A DNA stretch of 64,000 nt from Macrotrachela quadricornifera (GCA_022393335.1 JAJEKB010021191.1:1691604-1755603), one strand, 5' to 3'; shown: positions 10,226 to 20,641, counted from the stretch's first letter. A program made the numbers and translations. Notes: generated from the sequence alone by a model not told the origin.

Positions 10226-11803
10226 TCAGTATTTACGACGATTATATTTTAATTGTTGTTTCATTCGTTGAAATTGTTGAAAATGTGTTGTTGTAAATAA
10301 ATGTTTTATTTTATTTTTATATAAATCTAATTTTGTTGAATTTCGTAGACCAATAATTAGATTTCGTTCATGTGCACTTCTTGATGTTGGTGTGTTGACG
10401 ACAGTAACAGATATACCTTTATATCTAAGTATATCTTTGATTTCTTTGATTTTAAATCGTTTATCAATATTTTCGATGACTATTTTATTTCTAAAATAGC
10501 GATCACGTTATTTAAGGATACAACTTCGATTGTGTACTCGTTTACGTTATTCAGATGATAATCTTTGACGTGTATATTCATGTTTATGTTTACATTGATG
10601 TTCAAATGGACCTTTATGTTTATACAGATGTTGACGAGTAAATTGAGTTGTTTGTTCTTGTTATTGATTGGTTAGTTGGTTGTGATTGGTTGAGGTGATT
10701 TTCCAATTGGATTTTTCACGTGTATTTGTTGAGGTAAATTGTTTTTCTTCATTTAATTTAATTGATTGATCATTTTTTGGACGTTCAATAGATGGTGTAA
10801 GTTGTGATAACATTATTTCTTCATCTGATGAGATTTCTTCAAAATCTGGATCAAGTAATTGTTGTAATAAATTATTTGTTGTTGATTTATTTTTTGAATT
10901 TGCTGATGATAAGTTTATTCGACTTGGTGAAATTGTATTACGTTCATCTTGTTCATTGATAATGTTTGTACTAATGATCAATTGATAAATTGCATCGCAG
11001 TCATTTGCTGCATAAGTACATAATGGTTGTCGATATTGAATTTGTTTATTATTTAAATGTTGTAAACCAGAATCGAGACCTGTATCAAATGGTTGTCGAG
11101 TAAGTCTTTTATCAATCCATCGGTTCAACTGAAATGCTACAGCATCCTGTAATGCTAATGAATTGCCATGTGAAATACCAAAACAAGCTTTACATTTACA
11201 CGTTGATGTGGTATTTGATGTTGTTGATTGATGAGGATAATTATCATGCCAGTACGTTTTAAATTTTGTTTGTAAATTAATGTTTTGAGATACATGAATT
11301 TGATCCGACGTAAATAATTGACAGTCAATAAATTTACGTAATTCATTTATTTCTTCCCATATATATATCTTCTTTTCAGGTTGAAATAATGTAACAAATA
11401 ACATTTTTATCAATTTAAATTGTGGTTGATCAGGAAAAGGTAGATGACATACTTCCAAAAATGCCATAATTGAAGAATGTTCAGGTTGTATAGCCTGAAT
11501 TTGTATAAGACTTGGTTTATTTGGTTGATGTGGAATTGGACTAGACTCCGTATCAAGAGTGAACAATTTTGAATTAGTAAAAACACGAATTAATTCCATT
11601 AATGTATATTCTGTTGTTGTACGATTTATAAAGATTAATTCATAAGGAGAAGGTTCAAAAGGTGGATAACTTGATGCGTATTTGTGTTCCTTTAATTTTT
11701 TTTGAAGTGTTCTTTGAAAATTTTGTTGTTGTTGTTGATTAAATGTATCAGGTATATTATTTAATTGCCAGCGAATTTTTTCATATTCTTGATTGGATAA
11801 CAT
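10226..11803 (-). pseudogene. ORF3: DEDDy-type 3'-5' exonuclease of the retrotransposon
   Basis: The frame from 11803 is open for 380 codons. Exo I is LFTLDTESSPIPHQ with Asp and Glu (D-x-E). Exo II is probably the LALQDAVAFQLN region, and Exo III is CTYAANDCDAIYQL (Y-x3-D), the DEDDy signature of RNase D/WRN-like nucleases acting on RNA or single-stranded DNA 3' ends. A CKCKACFG cysteine cluster precedes Exo II. A TAA at 10661-10663 ends the open part, but the same frame continues to a TGA at 10226-10228 with protein-like basic sequence (KRFKIKEIKDILRYKGISV, RNLIIGLRNSTKLDLYKNK), broken by two more TAAs (10547-10549, 10508-10510). The native ORF3 was therefore about 525 codons with a basic C-terminal domain. 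Such ORF3s are published for bdelloid LTR and Penelope-like elements; the role in the life cycle is unknown. Confidence 0.85.
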
Positions 11804-12302
11804 AGCTACGAAAAAGGAATAAATGTAATGATAAATTTAATTATAAAAACTGGGTATTAAAAGTGGGGAAAAGATCGATCCTCTTAGAATAGAAGAATCT
11901 ATCCTCTATTATTTATGCATTTTTAATCTGACTCATAGAGGCAATGGAATAAGATATTTATTCGTTCATTTATAATTCGTTAATTCATGTGTCAGTACAA
12001 ATTGGGTACGAAATAGTGCTCTTTTCGATTCTCATAGATCAGATGAGAATCTGGAAGAATAAATAAATGAATACTAATATATTCCTAAATTATATTCCGT
12101 ATCATGAAACAATCAGATTTAAAAGATAATGTTCCAGATTAAATATAATTGCCCTTCAAAATCAGTGAATGGGGGAAAGCCAACTCCCCGATCTTGCTAT
12201 GCTAAATCATATTAAATCAGGTTATCCTAATATTAATGATTATTTCATAAGATCTAACATATCATTTGTACTTCGGATCTCTTTGATAAAGAGGTCCTGG
12301 AA
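11804..12302 (-). other. Spacer between integrase and ORF3
   Basis: About 500 bp without a coding frame. On the element strand its last bases form a pyrimidine-rich tract ending in TTTTTCGTAG, two bases before the ORF3 start codon, which looks like a 3' splice site for a subgenomic ORF3 mRNA. Confidence 0.55.
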
Positions 12303-13724
12303 TTAATGAATACGTTCAAAAATTGGAAGTAACACATCAGTTGTAACTTGACGATGTAATGTTGGTTTCTTGATGTGTTGGACGATAAATGTTTTTGGGG
12401 TAAGTTGGTTGATAATTCGAAATGGTCCTTCATAACGAACATTAAATTTTGAGCGCATGTTAAGTGTTTTAGCGAGAACGAGATCACCAGTATTGTATGA
12501 TGGATTGGAGCGATTTATATCATAACGTTGTTTATATCGTTCCTGATTTTTTATAATATTGTTTTTTGCTTGTTCATTTAATTTTATTAAAAATTCATTA
12601 AGTTTTTTCACGTGTTCATTATCATGTGAGATTGTAACATTATCTTCTTGGTAGTCGAAAGGTAATATTGGTGTTCGACCATACATCATTTCGAATGGAA
12701 TCTGTTTGGTCGAAGAATGGATCGACGTATTGTAATTGAATGTTACAAATGGTAATTGATCATCCCAGTCTGTTTTTTGTATATTGGATAAGGCTGCAAT
12801 TTTGGCATCCATCGTTGAGTTATATCTTTCAACTTGACCGTTTGATTGAGGATGATACGGTGTTGAATATAAATGTGTTGATCCGATTTGTTTAATTAAT
12901 TCATTCGTAATTGAGGATGTAAAATGAGTCCCGTTATCGGTTAAAATACATCGAGGTGTACCAAATTTTGAGATGATGTCTTCTTTGAGGAAATTCACAA
13001 CGGTTTGAGCAGTGTTGTCACGTACTGCTTTTGTGACCACAAATTTTGATAAAGTGTCAGTAAGTGATATAATATATTTGTTTCCACGACGGGATGTTGG
13101 GTGAATAGGACCATGGAAGTCCATAGACACTAATTGCCACACACCTTCTGGAGGTTTAATTGGTTGTAATTTGCCAGGAGGTTTTTTGCGACGAGGATTA
13201 TATTGAGCACAAATAATACATGATTTGATATAATTATTAATATCTTTGTACATTGAAGGCCAAAAGTAACGCGTTTTAATTTTGTGTATTGTTTTATCTC
13301 TTCCAAAATGAGCACCATTTGCTGCACTATCATGATAAATTTTTAATATTGTTCGACGAAGTTCACCTTGTGGTATATAGGGAACTGGCGGGTTTAACCG
13401 ACGCATTAGAATATTATTTTTTATAAAATATTGTTTACATTTTTTGATGTTTTGAATAATGTTCTTCGCATAATCATCATCTTGTTGAGCTTTAATTAAT
13501 TGTTCCGTTGATATTGGAATAATTCGATTCTCTTCCGTGAGAGAATCTAATACTAATTTTGATGCATCGGTAGAGTTATTCACCGTTTTATTATGTAATT
13601 TGGAAGAACGAGTTTCGACGGCAGCAACCACGGGGATATGTTGATTATAATGTTCAAAATCAGTTTGTGTCGATTGAGAAGCAACATGAATAGTTTCATC
13701 GGGGATCTTCTTCAGCTTCTTCAA
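12303..13724 (-). CDS. pol: Retrotransposon integrase
   Basis: Open frame of 473 codons. An HHCC zinc-binding domain at about residues 130-173 (IYHDSAANGAHFGRDKT ... KSCIICAQYN) is followed by a DDE core: VSMDFHGPI (Asp), CILTDNGTHF (Asp) and YHPQSNGQVERYN (Glu). The C-terminal GPFRIINQL...FIVQHI is the SH3-like/GPY-F part. No chromodomain is recognisable. This is the best preserved pol domain: all catalytic residues are present and no stop interrupts it, although the true protein would start within the upstream pol frame and not at this Met. Confidence 0.9.
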   Translation of the reverse strand: MKKLKKIPDETIHVASQSTQTDFEHYNQHIPVVAAVETRSSKLHNKTVNNSTDASKLVLDSLTEENRIIPISTEQLIKAQQDDDYAKNIIQNIKKCKQYFIKNNILMRRLNPPVPYIPQGELRRTILKIYHDSAANGAHFGRDKTIHKIKTRYFWPSMYKDINNYIKSCIICAQYNPRRKKPPGKLQPIKPPEGVWQLVSMDFHGPIHPTSRRGNKYIISLTDTLSKFVVTKAVRDNTAQTVVNFLKEDIISKFGTPRCILTDNGTHFTSSITNELIKQIGSTHLYSTPYHPQSNGQVERYNSTMDAKIAALSNIQKTDWDDQLPFVTFNYNTSIHSSTKQIPFEMMYGRTPILPFDYQEDNVTISHDNEHVKKLNEFLIKLNEQAKNNIIKNQERYKQRYDINRSNPSYNTGDLVLAKTLNMRSKFNVRYEGPFRIINQLTPKTFIVQHIKKPTLHRQVTTDVLLPIFERIH

Positions 13725-14190
13725 CTGGAAATCTTGATAAATAATCAGGTATGGAATTGGTTGAACCGGGAATATATTTCACAGTAAAATCATATTCTAA
13801 AATTTTTAATCTCCATCTTTCACATCGTTTATTGATTTGAGCTTTTTTGTTTAATTGTGTTAATGCTTTATGATCAGTTTCCCATGTGAATTTGGTTCCA
13901 TTTAAATAATTATGCCATTTGTCTAATGCACATATAAATGCATAACATTCTTGTTCCATTGGAGACCATTTACGTTGTGCTTGAGTAAACTTCTTGGAAA
14001 CATATGCGACGGGTCTATCTCCATCAGGATAAGTTTGTAATAAAACCGCATCGATTCCCTCATCGGAAGCATCTGTTTGAACTTTAAAAGGGAATCTGTT
14101 ATTTGGAAGACGTAAAACTAAATTCGTTGTAAGGAAATATTTAAGTTGTTCAAATGCTTTAATTTCTTCATCTGTTAATGTAACTGAAGC
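13696..14190 (-). pseudogene. pol: Retrotransposon RNase H
   Basis: Reads LTDEEIKAFEQLKYFL, FKVQTDASDEGIDAVLLQ (first catalytic Asp), KWSPMEQECYAFICAL (Glu) and FTWETDHKALTQL (Asp), the RNase H order of Ty3/gypsy elements. It then continues to the tether ending IPDYLSRFPVEEAEED. The upper part is in a different frame from the RT above it, and a frameshift near 13710 separates it from integrase. Confidence 0.85.
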
Positions 14191-15400
14191 TCTTTGCCCT
14201 TTCTTATGTTAGTTTTGGTAGTTGGTACAAATTTCCTAAGTGGTTCGGCAATTTGTGAAAATTTTGGTATAAATTTCCTATAGTATTCCGCTGCTTTAAC
14301 GAATTTGCATGCTTCATCTGCAGTTTGTGGTAATCTTGTATTTACTAAACCTTGTATATTATGTGGACTTCGGTGGATTTCACCCTTTTTTATTTGATGT
14401 CCAAGATAATCTGTTTGTGTTCGAGCAATTTCGCATTTATCAGGATTAAGACGAAAACGAGCATTTTTTAACATTTGACAAATTTCATTAAGATGAATTA
14501 AATGTTCTTGAAATGTATTGGAGTATATAATTACATCATCAATATAAGCTAATGCATATTTCCATCTTGTTGGTCCTAATATATTATTGATTACACGTTG
14601 AAATGTTGCTGGCCCATTGGTAATACCTTGGGGTAATACAGTAAATTGATAATGATTATCTAGGGTTGAGAAGGCAGTTTTTTGACGGTCCTCTTTGGAT
14701 AGAGAGGTACCTGGAAATAACCAGATTTAAATTCAAATTTTGTATAATAAGTTACATCCACTAGTTGATCAAAAATTTCATCAATGCGAGGAAGTGGACA
14801 TGCATCTTTAATTGTAATAGCATTTAATCGATGATAATCGATACAAAATCGCATAGTTTTATCGTTCTTCTTAACAAGAACGATCGGTGATGACCATGGT
14901 GACGTTGATTCTTCAATTTGACCACGTTCTAACAGCTTCTGCGTTTCTTGAAATTTAATTTCTTGATCTTTATGTGAAGCTGGATATTGTTTTGAATATA
15001 CTGGGGGATGATCACCAGTTTTGATCGCTGATTGTGGAGGAATATTAATAATTGATGGTGAAGGATTCAATAATATTTTATTTCGCCATAATATATCTTG
15101 AATTGCTAATCGATGTGGTGGATATGTTATATGTGCTGTCGATTCGATTATTTGTTTTCGAATCTGATCCGAATAACATTTGACACGTAAATGTTTTTGT
15201 AAATCATTTCCAAGTAAAAAATATTCATTACATCGATGACAATAAACGTCTAATTTAACTGGGTTCGAGTTGTCCTTAGCAAATGAGACAGCTCTGTTTC
15301 CACGGTTTGTATGTTGTTGAGATGGTGATCTACGACATTGATTAACTGAGGAATAATACTTTGTTGGATTTGATGTTGTCGAATATACTGTAAAGGCTGC
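14190..15400 (-). pseudogene. pol: Retrotransposon reverse transcriptase, broken
   Basis: RT fingers and palm are readable in pieces. 14660-15070 has SPWSSPIVLVKKND, MRFCIDYHRLNAIT and the PLPRIDEIFDQL segment, but the catalytic FSxxDLxSGY strand reads TKFEFKSGYFQVPL, with Glu in place of the first Asp. After a frameshift near 14680 the sequence reads LPQGITNGPATFQ and LAYIDDVIIYS (the YxDD box, intact), then FRLNPDKCEIA...YLGH and the thumb (14175-14474). Another frameshift near 14195 precedes RNase H. The stops and frameshifts mean no full polyprotein can be made. Confidence 0.9.
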
Positions 15401-15401
15401 A

Positions 15402-16097
15402 TCACGGGAAATGGTTCCAATTCGTGTATTTTTTGATAATGTTTGTTGACGATTTTGTGCATTTATTAATATTTAATAATGCATGTGGTATAAAAATAAA
15501 TTTTGAAATATGATGTCCATATGGTTCAAATATTAAATTATTGTCATTACCAATTTGAGAGGTAATATCGACCAATATTTGCGAATAAGGGGGTAACGTA
15601 ATTTGACTGACTAATAGGGCGGGATAGTTGATTGAAGACGGTTCAGTATATGGAATTCGAGTTAATTGACCATGTTGATCAGGAATTGTTAAATACTTCT
15701 GGTCACCAAAAAGATGGCCATGATTTAAGTTGATCCAATCGTTGTCTAATAGGACTGATGTAATTAAATTTGTTACTACGTAAACAGTAATACTAGTTTT
15801 AATATGTTTAAGTTGAATTTCTATTTCGATTTGTCCGATGATATTGAGAGGAGTTGAATTAGCTGTTTGACATGCATGAGTTTTATAAATAAATTTGTTG
15901 TGTTGTATATTTTTGAGGAAATTCAAATGGATAATGGAGATGGCGGATCCTGTATCAACAATTGCTTCAGTTGGTTGGTTATTAGCACGAATTTTGATGT
16001 AAACGGGGGATAAAGACGTTGTTGATGGCTTAATAGATTTACTGGAGACATCGTCATCACGTGACCCAGCTATTGAAAATGTGGAGGTAATGTACAA
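15402..16097 (-). CDS. pro: Retrotransposon aspartic protease and linker
   Basis: The frame of 231 codons carries AIVDTGSAISII, the active-site DTG(S/A) of a retropepsin, and a second strand region LLDNDWINLNHGHL typical of the LGxDW-like segment of Ty3/gypsy proteases. The C-terminal part (PALLVSQITLPPYSQILVDI...FIPHALLNI) matches the beta-rich linker between protease and RT. I looked for dUTPase motifs in this linker and did not see them. It overlaps the gag zinc-knuckle segment in a different frame and later shifts frame into RT near 15400-15460. Confidence 0.8.
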   Translation of the reverse strand: MYITSTFSIAGSRDDDVSSKSIKPSTTSLSPVYIKIRANNQPTEAIVDTGSAISIIHLNFLKNIQHNKFIYKTHACQTANSTPLNIIGQIEIEIQLKHIKTSITVYVVTNLITSVLLDNDWINLNHGHLFGDQKYLTIPDQHGQLTRIPYTEPSSINYPALLVSQITLPPYSQILVDITSQIGNDNNLIFEPYGHHISKFIFIPHALLNINKCTKSSTNIIKKYTNWNHFP

Positions 16098-16282
16098 TTA
16101 CGAATGTTGTGATTTTGCCCACAATTATAACATCCGGTTGTACGTTTGTGATAATAGTCGATTGATCGATGATTTTTCCGACCACATACTTTACAGTTGT
16201 TGAATTGTTGTTGTGATGTTAACCGATTGTTGATTGATTCCATTTTTGACGTTGTTTGCGATGGATGATTCCAGACTTGTTT
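16072..16282 (-). pseudogene. gag: Gag nucleocapsid, CCHC zinc knuckle
   Basis: In the gag frame after the TGA the sequence reads CKVCGRKNHRS and then CYNCGQNHNIRNC, a C-x2-C-x4-H-x4-C knuckle that binds RNA. It ends at a TAG near 16072 and overlaps the start of the protease frame by about 25 bases. This overlap is the expected place of a gag-pol frameshift. Confidence 0.8.
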
Positions 16283-16956
16283 TCACTGAGGAGCTGTTGA
16301 TGTTCGATCTCCAAATGTTAGAATCGAGTTTTGTTGTGCGACAGATCTCTGTGATCCTGTTCGATGTAAATTAAAATTGTTTTGTTTCTTTTCCTCATAG
16401 TGTCGTTTTGGTTGATTAATTGTAGCTGTTAATGATGGATGATCATAATGAAAATCATATTGTTGTGAATCAGCTGATAATTTAGAAAATGTATCATGTA
16501 AATCTTGTTCAATTTTCGCGTGTTGTAAGAATTCCTGTAATGTATTAATAGATGATTCACGTCGAGATAATTCTTTTCTAAAATCAGGATTTATTCCACT
16601 CATTAAATGTCGAATTATAATTTTTTCTGACATATTGGAATCGATTTCCTGACATAAACCAATGACGTCGTCAAAATAAGATGTAATTGGTTCATTCGGT
16701 AATTGTTTACGTTGTTTTAATGTATCGAATTTCTTATGTGTTGATGTTGAAGAGAAATATCGATTTCGGAATGCTTGTTCGAAATCTGACCATTTTTCGA
16801 AACTATGTTCATTATTATCGAACCATGTTCCTGCTGATTGAGTTAATTTGCCACGAACAATTTCAAGTGTTTCATGGTTAGTTGATTCATCAGTTGCTTT
16901 GGTTATATTTTTATCGTGCTTTTCGAGCTTTTGCTAATAATGTTTGATCCGCCATT
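16283..16956 (-). pseudogene. gag: Retrotransposon gag (capsid)
   Basis: Starts MADQTLLAKARKAR near 16956. After one stop/frameshift around 16914 it continues as a Gag capsid-type protein: GTWFDNNEHSFEKWSDFEQAF, a spaced aromatic pattern typical of retrotransposon gag, then KQRKQLPNEPITSYFDDVIGLC and SEKIIIRHLMSGINPDFR. The stretch 16283-16633 stays open. A TGA at the end (16280s) separates it from the zinc-knuckle segment in the same frame, which may be a decay mutation. The product would form the cytoplasmic particle. Confidence 0.82.
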
Positions 16957-17677
16957 CTACATATGTTAAATTCTAATGTTTTATCTTTATTTGTACGGAT
17001 ACGTTCAGCTTTACGAGGTTCTGGATAGGTAATAATAGTATATGGAAATAATTCACTGTTGTTTTGATGAATCTGATGTCTGGTTGCGAAAGCCGTTGTG
17101 AGATTATTATATATATAATTATATGAATGTCATATTTTAATTTATTGATTTGGTATAGATGAATCAATGAATAAATGATAAACGAGTGAATACATAATTG
17201 AGTAGTTAATTAAATTAAAAGGCGAAATTCTCTCATTTGTAGAATTTCTTTTCTTAAATTGATATGAATCAATGGGGAACTGATTTACTTAGATTGTAGC
17301 GCCCTCTTTTTTTTGTGAGAGAGAAAAAGAGAAATGCAACACTATTTTGTATGTTTAGAATTTTCTATTCGGTTTACCTAAGGTATACCTTATTTTATTG
17401 TAAATTCAATCTCATTTATAGACTAGAGATTTGTTTACCTGATAATTAATTATAATTTTCTGATACACTTGATATAATTTGATTATGACAAATGTTATTC
17501 GAGTCTCTTTGCTGAGAGGCTCTTAACCAAAATTCAAGTCTCTTTATTCTTTAGAGGCTTCATGAATTATTGTCGGAATCTTCCGTAGTAGAAGTTCCTA
17601 TCGGAATGAACAAATGAATTATTGTGGTTTAATAATGTTGTGAATGCTTGTAGACGAACGTTTGGCCAGGGTCGCCA
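16957..17677 (-). other. Retrotransposon 5' leader
   Basis: About 720 bp between the 5' LTR and gag without a protein-coding frame. It holds the primer-binding site and presumably the packaging signal and a splice donor, though none can be assigned with confidence. Confidence 0.5.
17661..17677 (-). other. Primer-binding site
   Basis: Directly inside the 5' LTR, the element strand reads TGGCGACCCTGGCC. It begins TGG as a tRNA 3' CCA complement should, and resembles sites reported to use tRNA-Arg. The tRNA assignment is from memory and tentative. Confidence 0.65.
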
Positions 17678-17860
17678 TGTTAGAGAATGTGCATGTATGT
17701 ATCTAAATATAATTCTCCAAGAATAATTTTTATTTCATAAACATAAGGACATATATAGTATGTAAACAAAGAGGAGAAAATAAATCAAGATGATATCGAA
17801 ATGAAATCACAAAGATATAATAAAAGAAAGAGAAACGATTCAAGGTGATTCACTGTAACA
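17678..17860 (-). repeat. 5' LTR (183 bp, internally deleted)
   Basis: Direct repeat of 9410-9668 missing a 76-bp internal block. Seven substitutions, all transitions, separate the two in the shared part. Confidence 0.92.
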
Positions 17861-17865
17861 ACTGT
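17861..17865. repeat. Right 5-bp TSD of LTR retrotransposon
   Basis: ACTGT, identical to 9405-9409. Confidence 0.9.
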
Positions 17866-18543
17866 CCTAACAATATTTATACAGATTCGATTGGACTTGG
17901 AGATTATTGTTTTAAAGCTTGCAACGTCATGGGCTCATTGAACTTAGTTCTGGAAAGAGCTTCGGTCGATTACAATAAAATTTGCATATATCTCCAATAT
18001 GGGCGGATGTCGAAGACAACTCGTTGTTGTATTGATTTAATCACTACAATTACTTAGTGAAAGCGTATTACAATAGTCTTTCACGATATTCACTTATTGT
18101 AATAATCAAACAACGACAAAAACAAATTTTAAAAAAAAATAGCCAAGATACCGATATTGTCGTAATTATCAATAAGGTCAACACTGTCATATTCGGTAAT
18201 AATGTGAGAGATGACGATTCAGATATTGAAAGAATGATGCGTGCCCGTCGACAAGATTTTCTACGTCAGATCAAGCAACATTTCTTGTTGATACAGCCAA
18301 ATCAGAATATTTCCGTTTACCCATGGCATCAACATATTATCGTAGTTGTTTTGAGGAATGTTCAATATGCAACGAGATTATTGCAGATGAAAACCAACCA
18401 ATAATGACAGTATGTAGTCATATTTCTCATGAGCCATGTTTAATGGTATGGGTTGGTGGAAAAATCGAGAGACAATGCCCTGTATGTCGTTTTATATTTC
18501 ATTCACAGGTAGGTTTTTATATGTCTTTAACTGCTGACGATTA
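17866..18543 (+). pseudogene. 3' part of AIG1-like GTPase / RING gene, disrupted
   Basis: Continues the gene interrupted at 9409. It opens with NIYTDSIGLGDYCF, the G3-like DxxG region of AIG1/GIMAP-type GTPases (usual form DTIGFGD), then GSLNLVLERASVDYNKICIYLQYGR. A TAG at 18055 and a frameshift follow. The next part (18121-18320) reads KKNSQDTDIVVIINKVNTVIFGNN, a plausible G5/helical segment, and RRQDFLRQIKQHF. After another frameshift near 18320 a RING-H2-like finger appears at 18361-18500: CSICNEIIADE, CSHISHEPCLMVW and CPVCR. So the parent gene fused a GTPase domain to a C-terminal RING, which would suggest ubiquitin-ligase activity coupled to a GTP switch. All parts are now broken. Confidence 0.72.
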
Positions 18544-18733
18544 GCATACACAACAGACTTATGAAGGAATTCTCGGAAAAAATCAATTCACATAGTTTCT
18601 ATTCCTTTGTGTATAAATATATGTGTATTCAACTACAGTTTTCCATCTGGAAGTTAATTTATTGAAGTCTTCTGTACTCTCTTTAAGCGCCAACTAAAAG
18701 AAAGAAAAGAAAATGAAACCATCAATGATAGTG

Positions 18734-20641
18734 TCAATACAGTTGACAAACAGAGTTTTCTTTTACAGCTTCTTCTAATTGTTGCCAACAAATGCTTTTA
18801 CTTCTCTCATCAACAATTCCACCAAATATTGGATTATCATAGACACTGAATCTGTTTAATGTTCGATTCTTAGCAAGAAAAATCAGCAATGTTTGCAAAC
18901 TTGATTTTGCCATATCAATAGTACGAAGTGATAGATCTGTATCTTAGTTTCAGACGAGAGAACGTCAGCTATATGACTATATTCTACTTGTAAGAACTGA
19001 TTATTCTCTTCGATATGTAATGTCCAATTTTGATCCGGATCTTTCATCATTTCATTACATAAGACAAGCAATTGTTAATTGACTAATTTCCTATAACGAA
19101 TATAGATAAAACCGTTTGACATTTGAGTTAAAAATTATCTAAAACTTGTTTCTATATCGATCTGGAAAGTAAGTTTATTTGTGCCTGTAATTTCGAATAT
19201 TTCTTTTTCCAATTGTGCTGGATTTATCTCAGGAAAATGACAACTATTAATGTAGTGTTTTACAATACCAACAAACTGTAAAGAAAGGTGAGTTTCGACA
19301 AAAGTAAATATAGAAGAGAGACTTTTCGCAGTGATAACAGTATGCGGGAATAAAAATTCACCGAATGTAGTAGGTAATGACGAAAGAAGTGCTTGAAAAC
19401 CCTTATCACTAATTTTAGTGACACTCCACATACAAATTTTTTTCAGAACTGTATTGTCTTTCAAACCACCGACCAGCATAATGGCGTGCTCATTTGTCAT
19501 ATTGAACATGTTCATTAGACACAAATGAGTAATAGTGTTTTTCGTTTTCAAAAGATTGATGAACTCGTTAAAAGCTTCTGAATCTATGCGGAAATTCATT
19601 TCAAGCTCAGTAACAGATTAATTTTCTATCAACTGTTGAAATAATGCAATTTGAATTGCTCTATCAGGGGATCGAGGATCCATTGTTATACTTTTTAGAT
19701 AAGATTCTTTGCCTAATATAGCAGTAAGATAATGTTAATGATCTTGATTGAAGTCAGAGCTAACCTTTGGAATCAGTCGACGAAAACTGATATTATCTTT
19801 TATTGCTTCCTTGGCTAAATCTGACCATTCCGTCTCAGCTACTTTGTTCATATCTAATACAATAAGATCATGTTTGCGTAAAATTTTCGCCTCCGACTGA
19901 TGCAAGTAAAAGATCTGGATTGTTGAAGGCGCTCATCATACTTGTTTCTTCAAATCCAAGTTTGAACTTTTTTAATCTATAATCAATTGTTTTACCGAAT
20001 TGCCATCGGATTTCAAATATGACTCTAATTGAGAGACGCTACTTGAAAACATTTTATTGTCACCCAAATCAAGGTAAGTTATTATTTTCGACAAAGATCG
20101 CACGAGAACTGTCAAACCTTCATCATAAATTTCTGCAATTTTAAACTGTTCTATAGTCAATATCTGTGGCAAACGAGCTAATTCAACAACACATTCACGA
20201 AAAAATGGAAAGATGCAGGTGGAATGACTGGAAAAGAAAGTTGTCTGATCTCGAAGAAATTGACTTACTCCTCCTCGTCAATAGGCTCGGCATTGAGTGA
20301 CAATTATAGAGAAAATAAGATTATTCATTAGCGATTGTGTAAAAATGCGTGTTGTTTCTAAATCGAAATACTTCCAATAAGAGCGCAGAATTCTTATCCT
20401 CAATCACAGAGTAGAAAGTAATTGAAAGATCTTCGAATGTCGTTTGAGTTTCAATCGCTTTCATCAGTTTGACAAATCCATCTTCGACGAAATCAGACTT
20501 ATTGGACTCCATGGATAATTTCAATTTTTGTAATGGATATTCTTTACTAGTGACATCGTCGATTATGCTCTGCCAATCAGCATCTTCCAGTTTCTGATTC
20601 TTGATGTTCATTTCGAGACTATCTTCTGAATATGTCTTCAC
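18734..20641 (-). pseudogene. Leucine-rich-repeat (RNI-like) protein, broken
   Basis: Segments of one LRR protein follow each other on the minus strand in changing frames. 20321-20641: starts MKTYSEDSLEMN; contains LQKLKLSMESNKSDFVEDGF. 19972-20172: VRSLSKIITYLDLGDNKMFSS. About 19600-19900: DLIVLDMNKVAETEWSDLA and LFQQLIEN. 19135-19599: ITHLCLMNMFNMTNEHA, KKICMWSVTKISDKGFQALL. 18883-19071 is the next block, and the tail reads FSVYDNPIFGGIVDE near 18800. The spacing resembles the 28-residue ribonuclease-inhibitor class used for protein binding. Several stops and frameshifts (for example near 19615, 19730 and 19960) make it a pseudogene. No N-terminal effector domain is visible. Confidence 0.65.

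Larger units (their letters stand above)
9410..17860 (-). mobile_element. LTR retrotransposon (Ty3/gypsy-like) with extra ORF3
   Basis: An 8.45-kb element bounded by direct LTRs (9410-9668 and 17678-17860) and a perfect 5-bp duplication ACTGT (9405-9409 and 17861-17865). All coding is on the minus strand. Order from its 5' end: LTR, primer-binding site, leader, gag, zinc knuckle, protease, RT, RNase H, integrase, spacer, ORF3 with a DEDDy exonuclease fold, AATGTAAATG-rich tract with a small membrane ORF, polypurine tract, LTR. The domain order RT-RH-IN and the HHCC/DDE integrase place it with Ty3/gypsy-like elements. Gag, pol and ORF3 carry stops and frameshifts, and the LTRs differ at 7 of 183 aligned positions (all transitions) plus a 76-bp indel, so it is an old inactive copy. 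Bdelloid LTR elements with DEDDy-exonuclease ORF3s are published. Confidence 0.95.

Noticed and set aside
15402..15700. dUTPase domain, which some bdelloid retrovirus-like elements encode
   Set aside because: The sequence after the protease matches the ordinary beta-rich linker, and dUTPase motifs were not seen.
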